Below, one piece after another: positions 15,113-21,571 of a stretch of DNA of 26,324 bases. The stretch comes from an uncultured Oscillospiraceae bacterium. GTDB lineage: Bacteria; Bacillota; Clostridia; Oscillospirales; Oscillospiraceae. Each line of letters begins with the position of its first letter. Positions within the stretch are counted from its first letter, which is position 1. The DNA lies in NCBI GenBank assembly GCA_900768135.1, contig CAAGBT010000022.1:1-26324 (forward strand), given 5' to 3'. Below the pieces are notes generated by a model. The model made no database searches and was not told where the DNA came from. It saw only the letters and a list, made by a program, of their open reading frames with translations. Made by a program: the position numbers and the translations under genes.

Positions 15113-16182
15113 TGTGGGAGAAGCTGGAGCTGCTTGCACGCCGGTATGACGAGATCGGTGAGCTGCTCGAAGTGCCGGAGATCTATGCCGACCCGAAAAG
15201 GCTACGCGCGCTTACGCGCGAGCAGAAGGAGCTTTCCGCCGTGGTGGAGGCCTACCGCGCGTATCAGAAGTGCGAGGACGACATCGCGCAGGCGCTTGAG
15301 CTCGTGTCCGATCCGGAGCTGCGCGGCATGGCGCAGGAGGAGCTTTCCGCCGCCAAGGCGGAGAAGGACAGACTTTTCGGTGAGCTGCGCGTGCTGCTTC
15401 TGCCGCGCGACCCGAACGATGAAAAAAACGTCATTGTTGAGATCCGCGGCGGCGTGGGCGGAGAGGAGAGCGCGCTGTTTGCCGCCGATCTTTACCGGAT
15501 GTACGCCATGTATGCGGAAAAACGCGGCTTCCGCGTAGAGCTGCTCAACTACAATGATACCGAGCTTGGCGGCGTGAAGGAGGCCGACTTCATTGTCAGC
15601 GGCAGCGGCGTGTATTCGCGTCTGAAGTTCGAGTCCGGCGTACACCGCGTGCAGCGCGTGCCGGAAACGGAGTCCGGCGGACGCGTCCACACCTCCACCG
15701 CAACGGTTGCGGTGCTGCCGGAAATGGAGGAGGCGGACGTCGATCTGCGTCCGGAGGATATCGAGATGCAGGTCTACCGCGCCTCCGGCGCGGGCGGGCA
15801 GCACGTCAACAAAACAAGCTCCGCCGTGCGGCTCATCCATAAGCCAACGGGCATCGTCGTTGCCTGCCAGGAGGAGCGCTCGCAGCTGCAGAACCGCGCA
15901 AAATGTATGGCGATGCTGGCCAGCAAGCTCTGCGAGATGGAACGCGCGCGCGTAGAGGATGCGGTGACGAGCGAACGGCGCGCACAGGTCGGCACAGGGA
16001 TGCGCAACGAGCGCATCCGCACCTATAACTTCCCGCAGAACCGCGTGACCGACCACCGCCTGACGGGGGATACGAAAAATTTCAACATCGACGCTGTGAT
16101 CAACGGCGATCTGGACCCCATCATCGATGCGCTGACGATGCAGGAGCAGGCGGAGAAGCTGCGCGGGAGTACGGAGCAATAG
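15112..16182 (+). CDS. prfA: Peptide chain release factor 1
   Basis: RF1 ends translation at UAA and UAG. The 356-residue protein has the PxT stop-recognition motif as PET in RVPETESGGR, and the catalytic GGQ at 228-230 in SGAGGQHVNKTSSAVR. The C-terminal NFPQNRVTDHR is conserved. The PxT motif and not SPF separates it from RF2. Length is normal and there is no frameshift. The start codon overlaps the flavodoxin stop (TGATG). The gene for the methyltransferase PrmC, which modifies the GGQ glutamine and often follows prfA, is not next to it; the slot is taken by the Sua5-CoaE fusion. Confidence 0.97.
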   Translation: MWEKLELLARRYDEIGELLEVPEIYADPKRLRALTREQKELSAVVEAYRAYQKCEDDIAQALELVSDPELRGMAQEELSAAKAEKDRLFGELRVLLLPRDPNDEKNVIVEIRGGVGGEESALFAADLYRMYAMYAEKRGFRVELLNYNDTELGGVKEADFIVSGSGVYSRLKFESGVHRVQRVPETESGGRVHTSTATVAVLPEMEEADVDLRPEDIEMQVYRASGAGGQHVNKTSSAVRLIHKPTGIVVACQEERSQLQNRAKCMAMLASKLCEMERARVEDAVTSERRAQVGTGMRNERIRTYNFPQNRVTDHRLTGDTKNFNIDAVINGDLDPIIDALTMQEQAEKLRGSTEQ

Positions 16183-16196
16183 GAGAGAAGAAAACA

Positions 16197-17843
16197 GTGG
16201 AGACGAAATGGTTTGACCTCCGTTCACCGGAGGATGCGCGGCAGATCGACGCGGCGGCAGAGATCCTGCGCAGCGGCGGGCTTCTCGCCATCCCGACGGA
16301 AACGGTCTACGGGCTTGGCGCGAACGGACTGGATGAAACGGCGGTGCTGCATATTTTTGAGGCGAAGGGCCGCCCGCAGGACAATCCGCTCATTCTGCAC
16401 ATTCCGGATGCAAGCTGGCTTGCGCGCTACTGCGAGGATGTGCCGCAGGCGGCGTATGCGTTGGCCGAGCGCTTTTGGCCGGGGCCGCTGACGATGATCT
16501 TAAAGAAAAAGCCCTGCGTGCCGCTGCGCACGACGGGCGGGCTGGAGACCGTTGGGATGCGCTGCCCCGACCATGCGGCGACGCGCGCCATCATCGCGCG
16601 CGCCGGCGTGCCGGTCGCCGCGCCGAGCGCGAACACCTCCGGCCGTCCGAGCTGCACCACGGCGCAGCACGTCCGCGAGGATATGTGGGGAAAGATCGAT
16701 GGCATTGTGGACGGCGGCCCCTGCCGGGTCGGCGTGGAATCGACGATCATCGACCTCACCGTCTCGCCGCCGCAGCTGCTGCGTCCGGGCGGCCTGCCGC
16801 TCGAGAGCCTGCGCGAGGCGATCGGCGAGGTGAGCGTAGACAAGGCGGTGACGCAGAAGATGGCCGATGGGGAAAAGCCGCGCGCTCCGGGCATGAAATA
16901 CAGGCATTACGCGCCGAAAGCGCCCGTTACGGTCGTGACCGGCGCGCCGAAGGCTGGCGCGCGTTTTCTGCTCGCGCAGATGGGCGAACGCTCAGGCGTG
17001 ATCTGCTTTGATGAGTTTGCGCCGCTTTTCGATGGGCATATCGTTCGTGCGCTTGGAAAAAGCGGCGACAAGCGCGCGCAGGCGCAGCACGTGTTCGATG
17101 CGCTGCGAGCCTTTGACGAGACGGACGTGCCGGATATCTACGCGCAGTGTCCGGACGATGGTGGCCTTGGCCTCGCCGTAGGCAACCGCCTGAAGAAAGC
17201 GGCGGGCTTTCATGTGGAAAATGCGGACGACGGAAAGTGCGTTGTTGGTATCACGGGCGGCACGGGCGCGGGGAAGACGAGCCTGCTGCGCGCGCTGGAG
17301 GCGCGCGGGGCGTTCGTGCTGGACTGTGACGCGGTGTACCACGAGATGCTTGCGCGGGATGAAGCGCTGCGCGCCGCGCTTGCCGCAGCGTTCGGCGCCG
17401 GAGCGTTCCGCGCGGACGGCAGCGCGGATCTGCACGCGATCGGCGCGGTCGTGTTCCGCAATTCGGAAAAGCTGCGGCAGCTTGACGCCATCGTTCATGC
17501 GTACCTGCCGCGCGAGCTGGCGCGCCGCATGGCGGCGGCAGAAGCCGGCATCATCGCTCTCGATGCGATCAAGCTGATTGAGAGCGGCCTTGGCGCGCTG
17601 TGCGATGCGACAATTGCCGTGACTGCGCCGGAGGAGGTGCGCGTGCGCCGCATCATGGCGCGTGACGGCATCAGCGAGGAATATGCAAGGGCGCGCATCG
17701 CCGCGCAGCGGCCGGACGGGTATTTCCGTGCGCGCTGCGATTATACATTTGTGAATGATCTGCCCACTGCAGCGCAGGCTGCGGCTGCGGCGGAGAGCTT
17801 TCTCAATACGATCATCAATAATTTAAAGGAGGATCCCCAATGA
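16197..17843 (+). CDS. Fusion: threonylcarbamoyl-AMP synthase (Sua5/YrdC) with dephospho-CoA kinase (CoaE)
   Basis: A 548-residue two-enzyme chain. Residues 1-215 are a YrdC/TsaC domain (PTETVYGLG 33-41, KGRPQDNPL 57-65, SANTSGRPS 144-152), making threonylcarbamoyl-AMP for the t6A tRNA modification. Residues 225-240 (PGMKYRHYAPKAPV) are the Sua5 linker, and about 243-340 form the Sua5 C-terminal domain, ending GNRLKKAAGF. From 349 a complete CoaE follows: P-loop GITGGTGAGK (351-360), DCDAVYHEML (376-385), RNSEKLRQLDAIVH and LDAIKLIESGL, which phosphorylates dephospho-CoA in the last CoA step. No stop or frameshift divides them. The start is GTG, with AGGAG at the prfA stop, 11 nt upstream, a weak arrangement. 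The end overlaps the aminopeptidase by ATGA. Confidence 0.93.
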   Translation: METKWFDLRSPEDARQIDAAAEILRSGGLLAIPTETVYGLGANGLDETAVLHIFEAKGRPQDNPLILHIPDASWLARYCEDVPQAAYALAERFWPGPLTMILKKKPCVPLRTTGGLETVGMRCPDHAATRAIIARAGVPVAAPSANTSGRPSCTTAQHVREDMWGKIDGIVDGGPCRVGVESTIIDLTVSPPQLLRPGGLPLESLREAIGEVSVDKAVTQKMADGEKPRAPGMKYRHYAPKAPVTVVTGAPKAGARFLLAQMGERSGVICFDEFAPLFDGHIVRALGKSGDKRAQAQHVFDALRAFDETDVPDIYAQCPDDGGLGLAVGNRLKKAAGFHVENADDGKCVVGITGGTGAGKTSLLRALEARGAFVLDCDAVYHEMLARDEALRAALAAAFGAGAFRADGSADLHAIGAVVFRNSEKLRQLDAIVHAYLPRELARRMAAAEAGIIALDAIKLIESGLGALCDATIAVTAPEEVRVRRIMARDGISEEYARARIAAQRPDGYFRARCDYTFVNDLPTAAQAAAAAESFLNTIINNLKEDPQ

Positions 17844-19237
17844 GCAAGGAAAAGAACAAGCTGGCTGAAAAGCTGCTCTACGCGCCGAAGAACGGCTACG
17901 ACCGCCTGAGCGCGGAGGATGAAAAGGCGATGGAAGCCTACTGCGAGGACTACAAGCAGTTCCTCAACCATGGCAAGACCGAGCGCCTTTGCGTGGAGTA
18001 CTGCATCGAGCTGGCGGAAAAGAAGGGCTTCCGCGCTTACGAGGCCGGCATGAAGCTCGCCGCCGGCGACAAGGTTTACTGCAACAACCGCGGTAAGGGC
18101 ATCATGCTCGCCGTGATCGGCAGCGAGAATCTGAGCCACGGCGCGAACATCGGCGCAGCGCACACCGATGCGCCCCGCCTCGACCTCAAGCCCCGCCCGC
18201 TTTATGAAGAGGCGGAAATGGCATATTTCAAGACGCACCACTACGGCGGCATCCGCAAGTATCAGTGGGTCACGATTCCGCTTGAGCTGCACGGCGTGGT
18301 CGTGCTGCGCGATGGGACGAGCGTTCCCATCCATGTGGGCGGCAGACCGGAGGATCCGCAGTTCATCATCAACGATCTGCTGCCGCATCTTGGCCGCGAA
18401 CAGGGCAAAAAGCCGCTCAACGAGGCCATCCCCAGCGAGAGCCTGAACGTGCTGCTCGGCGGCCGCCCCATTGCGGATGAGGACTGCTCCGACCGCTTCA
18501 AGCTTGGCGTTCTCCAGCACCTCAACGAAAAGTACGGCATCACGGAGGAGGACTTCATCTCCGCCGAGCTTGAGGTCGTCCCCGCCGGCGAGGCGCGCGA
18601 CATCGGCTTCGACCGCAGCTTTATCGCATCCTACGGCCACGACGACCGCGTCTGCGCCTATGCAGAACTCGCGGGCATCTTTGACGCCAAGTCCCCGAAG
18701 AAGACCGCCGTGTGCATCTTTGCCGATAAGGAAGAAATCGGCTCCGAGGGCGTTTCCGGTATGCTCTCGCAGGCGTTTGAATGGTTCATGGGCGATATGT
18801 GCCGCACGCAGGGCGTGTCGCTTTCCGACTGCTTTGCCAACTCCTTCTGCCTGAGCGCGGACGTGACGGCGGCGTATGATCCGAACTTTGCCGAGGTCTA
18901 CGATAAGCGCAACTCCGCCTTCGTCAATTACGGCGTGGCGCTGTGCAAGTATACCGGCTCCGGCGGTAAGGGCGGCGCGAGCGATGCAAGCGCCGAGGTC
19001 GTCGGCAAGGTGCGCAAGCTTATGAACGACAACGGCGTGTTCTGGCAGATGGCCGAGATGGGCAAGACCGACGCCGGCGGCGGCGGAACGGTAGCCAAGT
19101 TCATGGCGCAGCGCAACATCGATACGCTCGATGCGGGCGTTCCGGTGCTTTCGATGCACGCGCCGTATGAAACGGTCGCCAAGCTCGACTGCTACATGAC
19201 CTACAAGTGCATGAAGGCGATCTTTGAGCAGGCGTAA
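17840..19237 (+). CDS. M18 family aminopeptidase
   Basis: A 465-residue di-zinc aminopeptidase of family M18 (aspartyl aminopeptidase type), likely a cytoplasmic oligomer. The metal and catalytic motifs are visible: HTDAPRLDLKP (H108, D110), DKEEIGSEG (catalytic pair E298-E299) and SMHAPYE (H440) near the end. Length is normal. AAAGGAGG lies ahead of the ATG, and the start overlaps the fusion gene by 4 nt. It is the last gene of the run and is followed by a hairpin. M18 enzymes prefer acidic or bulky N-terminal residues depending on subgroup; the exact specificity cannot be read here. Confidence 0.95.
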   Translation: MSKEKNKLAEKLLYAPKNGYDRLSAEDEKAMEAYCEDYKQFLNHGKTERLCVEYCIELAEKKGFRAYEAGMKLAAGDKVYCNNRGKGIMLAVIGSENLSHGANIGAAHTDAPRLDLKPRPLYEEAEMAYFKTHHYGGIRKYQWVTIPLELHGVVVLRDGTSVPIHVGGRPEDPQFIINDLLPHLGREQGKKPLNEAIPSESLNVLLGGRPIADEDCSDRFKLGVLQHLNEKYGITEEDFISAELEVVPAGEARDIGFDRSFIASYGHDDRVCAYAELAGIFDAKSPKKTAVCIFADKEEIGSEGVSGMLSQAFEWFMGDMCRTQGVSLSDCFANSFCLSADVTAAYDPNFAEVYDKRNSAFVNYGVALCKYTGSGGKGGASDASAEVVGKVRKLMNDNGVFWQMAEMGKTDAGGGGTVAKFMAQRNIDTLDAGVPVLSMHAPYETVAKLDCYMTYKCMKAIFEQA

Positions 19238-19258
19238 GGCCTGCCGGAGACGGGGATA

Positions 19259-19294
19259 AGGGAAGCGTCCTCTGCGGAGGGCGCTTCCCTCTTA
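19259..19294 (+). terminator. Probable terminator after the aminopeptidase gene
   Basis: A 14-bp stem (19259-19272 with 19277-19290, one G-T pair) with a TGCG loop follows the M18 stop by 21 nt. The T tail is poor (CTTAA), so termination may be partial. The remaining 19295-19419 shows only a weak promoter-like pair (TTGCAT at 19357, TAAGCT at 19380). Confidence 0.65.
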
Positions 19295-19419
19295 ATGGAA
19301 CGGTGTTTCGATATGGTAAATAAAGGTGAATAAACTGTAAAGAATCCGCGGGCGGCTTGCATCTGCACGCGGAGCGTGATAAGCTACCCGAAGCACTACT
19401 TTTGGAGGGAGAGATATCC

Positions 19420-20280
19420 ATGCTCAGGCTTTTTACAGATACCTCTGCAAACCTGCCGGCCGCGCAGCTGCGGCAGCACAATATTACCGTGATCCCCTTT
19501 TCCTACACCGTCAATGGCAAAGAGATGGTCTATCCGGAGGATACCGACTTCGATGGCGCGGAGTTTTACAACGCCATGCGCGCCGGCGCCGAGGTCAGGA
19601 CCTCGATGATCAACCCCGATACGGCGGGAAAATATTTTGAGCAGGCGCTGCGCGCCGGGGACGATGTGCTGTATGTTGGGATGTCCGGCGGAATCAGCGG
19701 CACGGCGCAGGCGGCGGCAATGGCGGCGGTCGATTTGATGGACCGCTATCCGGAACGCACGATCATGACCGTCGATACCTACGCCGCCTCGCTCGGCGAG
19801 GGGCTGATGGTGCTGGAAGCGGCGGCAAGAGCGGAGCAGGGACAGTCCTGCCGCGAGGTGGGCGACTATCTGCTGGCGCGCCGTGAGCATATGTGCCAGT
19901 TCTTCACAGTGGACGACCTGGCGTACCTGAAGCGCGGCGGGCGTATTTCCGGCGCGGCGGCGCTTGTCGGCACGGTGCTGGGCGTCAAGCCTATTCTGCG
20001 CGGCGATGAGACGGGACATATCGTGGCCTGCGGAAAGGTGCGCGGCAGCAGGCGAGCCTATGCCGAGCTTGCCAATTACTACGACGCCCGCGCGCTTGAC
20101 AAAAACGAGATGATCGGCATCGCACACGCAGACAATGCTGCGGGCGCGGAGCAGGTGCTTGCGCTGCTGCGCGAAAAGGGCTTCACCGGCGAGTGCCTGA
20201 ACGTTTACTACGAGCCGGTTACCGGCGCGCACGTCGGCCCCGGCACGGTCGCGCTGTTCTTCTACGGGAAGGAAAAGTAA
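19420..20280 (+). CDS. DegV family protein (fatty-acid binding)
   Basis: A 286-residue DegV protein. Family members bind a long-chain fatty acid, and FakB relatives present it to the kinase FakA for phospholipid synthesis. Conserved parts are FTDTSANLP (5-13), the ligand loop RTSMINPD (60-67) and GMSGGISGTAQAA (87-99), plus DDLAYLKRGGRISG and GVKPILRGDETG. The start ATG follows GGAGGGAG; the frame continues 21 codons upstream from a TTG without family similarity. No FakA gene is in the window, so a FakB role is not shown. The gene appears to be its own transcription unit, with a terminator right after it. Confidence 0.94.
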   Translation: MLRLFTDTSANLPAAQLRQHNITVIPFSYTVNGKEMVYPEDTDFDGAEFYNAMRAGAEVRTSMINPDTAGKYFEQALRAGDDVLYVGMSGGISGTAQAAAMAAVDLMDRYPERTIMTVDTYAASLGEGLMVLEAAARAEQGQSCREVGDYLLARREHMCQFFTVDDLAYLKRGGRISGAAALVGTVLGVKPILRGDETGHIVACGKVRGSRRAYAELANYYDARALDKNEMIGIAHADNAAGAEQVLALLREKGFTGECLNVYYEPVTGAHVGPGTVALFFYGKEK

Positions 20281-20284
20281 ACAG

Positions 20285-20320
20285 AAAACGCCCGAGGGAG
20301 CATCCCCTCGGGCGCTTTTC
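20285..20320 (+). terminator. Intrinsic terminator after the DegV gene
   Basis: A 10-bp GC-rich stem (20289-20298 with 20305-20314) has a 6-nt loop, an upstream A run and a TTTT tail, directly after the DegV stop. Confidence 0.88.
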
Positions 20321-20684
20321 GATAGGATGGCCGCATGACGAAGGGCGAGTCGGCAGCGGTATGGAATGATATAAGACTGTAGGAAAGAGGAATTGGTACA
20401 GAAATAGTCGGTGCGATTTGCAGCATAGGATTCCATGTGCTGGGGGTTCACAGATTAGAGGCTCATATCAATCTGGATAACCCTGCTTCAAAAGCGGTTG
20501 TGAAGAAGAATGCATTTCAATTTGAAGGGATCCGCAAACAATTTATACTCGAAAATGGGATATGGACGGATAACGAGATCTATTACAAACTGGCAGATGC
20601 GTAGAACGCCCAGCTTGCCGCGCGCCTGTGTCCCGCCTGCGCATCGGGTATGCTTTTTCCCTTTTCTGCAAATCCTATCGAAAA
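20316..20684. repeat. 13-bp perfect inverted repeat flanking a GNAT gene remnant
   Basis: TTTTCGATAGGAT at 20316-20328 recurs in inverted form as ATCCTATCGAAAA at 20672-20684. The 343 bp between hold the GNAT remnant. The left arm begins in the T tail of the DegV terminator. No direct target duplication is seen outside the arms (left flank GGGCGC, right flank TGACTT), and no transposase is present. It may be the ends of a small mobile element or a chance or recombination product. Confidence 0.55.
20383..20604 (+). pseudogene. C-terminal remnant of a GNAT acetyltransferase (RimJ/RimL-like)
   Basis: An open frame of 73 codons without a start codon ends at TAG (20602-20604). Its translation begins ERGIGTEIV, which matches the acetyl-CoA-binding loop (R-x-G-x-G/A), and continues with HRLEAHINLDNPASK, AFQFEGIRKQ and ENGIWTDNEIYY, the standard C-terminal half of RimJ/RimL-type N-acetyltransferases. 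A stop codon (20380-20382) sits just ahead of the loop, and the N-terminal half is absent from the DegV side. The stretch is AT-rich compared with its neighbours: by hand count 77 of 180 bases in 20401-20580 are G or C, against about two thirds in sample lines on either side. It looks like a decayed or imported fragment. Confidence 0.82.
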
Positions 20685-20705
20685 TGACTTTCGGGAGGAC
20701 TTGCT

Positions 20706-21443
20706 ATGAAAAGCGAAACAAAACTCTCTCAGGACGAAGAGAAGAACGGGCAGGAGCCGCTGCTGCCGCCTATTCAGCCGGTCATCGACTTTGGTTCGGT
20801 CGTTATCAGAAACAGCCGCGCCGCCATTCACTGCCTGACGATCTCCGGCCAGATCGAAGGACACATGGTGCTGCCGAACACGCAGAAGGCTACGAAATAC
20901 GAACACGTCATGCCGCTGCTGGCTTACCTGGAGGAGAGCGATGAGATCGACGGTGTACTGTTCCTGCTCAATACCGTCGGCGGCGATGTGGAGGCGGGCC
21001 TTGCCATTGCCGAGCTGATCTCCGGCATGAAAAAGCCGACCGTTTCGCTGGTGCTGGGCGGCGGGCATTCCATCGGTGTGCCGCTGGCCGTTGCGCCGGA
21101 GATCACGATGATCGCACCATCGGCATCGATGACCATCCATCCTATCCGCACAAGCGGCACGATGATCGCCGCGCCGCAGACTTACCACTACTTTGAGCGC
21201 CTGCAGGAGCGCATCGTGCGCTTCGTGACGAAGAATTCCCGCATCAGCCGCGAACGGTTCCTGTCGCTGATGATGAGCACCGAGGATCTTGCATCCGATG
21301 TTGGCAGCGTGATCTACGGCGAGGAGGCGGTGGAGGAAGGGCTTATCGACCGGCTCGGCAGCCTTTCCGATGCGCTCGATGCGCTTTACGGACTGATCGA
21401 GCAGAGAAAAAGCGCGCCGCCGAAACAAGAGGAAAAAGCGTAA
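20706..21443 (+). CDS. tepA: TepA-like ClpP-family serine protease
   Basis: A 245-residue ClpP-fold protein of the TepA (B. subtilis YmfB) type. The oxyanion-strand region LFLLNTVGGDVEAGLAIAE is followed by GGGHSIGVP with the presumed nucleophile S122, and by SMTIHP with H145. These are the Ser and His of a ClpP-like triad, with GGHS in place of the GxxAS of ClpP. The N-terminal 25 residues are charged and not a signal peptide. TepA was linked to protein export and spore function in Bacillus; the substrate is not known. GGGAGGA precedes the ATG. No clear promoter is seen between the inverted repeat and the gene. A strong terminator overlaps the stop. Confidence 0.85.
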   Translation: MKSETKLSQDEEKNGQEPLLPPIQPVIDFGSVVIRNSRAAIHCLTISGQIEGHMVLPNTQKATKYEHVMPLLAYLEESDEIDGVLFLLNTVGGDVEAGLAIAELISGMKKPTVSLVLGGGHSIGVPLAVAPEITMIAPSASMTIHPIRTSGTMIAAPQTYHYFERLQERIVRFVTKNSRISRERFLSLMMSTEDLASDVGSVIYGEEAVEEGLIDRLGSLSDALDALYGLIEQRKSAPPKQEEKA

Positions 21444-21476
21444 AAAGACGCCTGCGGGCGTCTTTTTACGCTTTGT
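21437..21476 (+). terminator. Intrinsic terminator after tepA
   Basis: A perfect 16-bp stem (21437-21452 with 21457-21472) with a TGCG loop includes the stop codon of tepA. The T run lies in the 3' arm. It isolates tepA from smc. Confidence 0.85.
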
Positions 21477-21488
21477 TCATCAAAGCTA

Positions 21489-21558
21489 CTTGAAAAAGGG
21501 CGGGGAAAATGATATATAGTAAAAGGTTAAAATGTCTTTATTGTACCCCTTTTTCAAG
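21489..21558. repeat. 12-bp perfect inverted repeat from the smc -35 to its ribosome binding site
   Basis: CTTGAAAAAGGG (21489-21500) is inverted as CCCTTTTTCAAG (21547-21558). The left arm covers the -35 and the right arm overlaps the first bases of AAGGAGG. The left arm lies upstream of the expected transcript start, so any role is at DNA level. Confidence 0.55.
21490..21518 (+). promoter_or_regulatory. smc: Promoter of smc-ftsY
   Basis: TTGAAA (21490-21495), a 17-bp spacer and TATATA (21513-21518), with TG one base upstream of the -10 (extended -10). It lies about 55 nt ahead of the smc start codon and just after the tepA terminator. Confidence 0.72.
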
Positions 21559-21571
21559 GAGGAAGCTGTCA

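Noticed and set aside
15664..15690. RF1 stop-recognition tripeptide reads PET in place of the textbook PAT or PVT
   Set aside because: I recall the middle residue being Glu in RF1 of Bacillota such as B. subtilis, so it is not evidence of altered stop-codon reading.
21509..21571. ATG start for smc 21 codons upstream
   Set aside because: The added residues are not conserved in SMC, and the GTG at 21572 has a perfect AAGGAGG at proper distance; the upstream ATG lies within the promoter.
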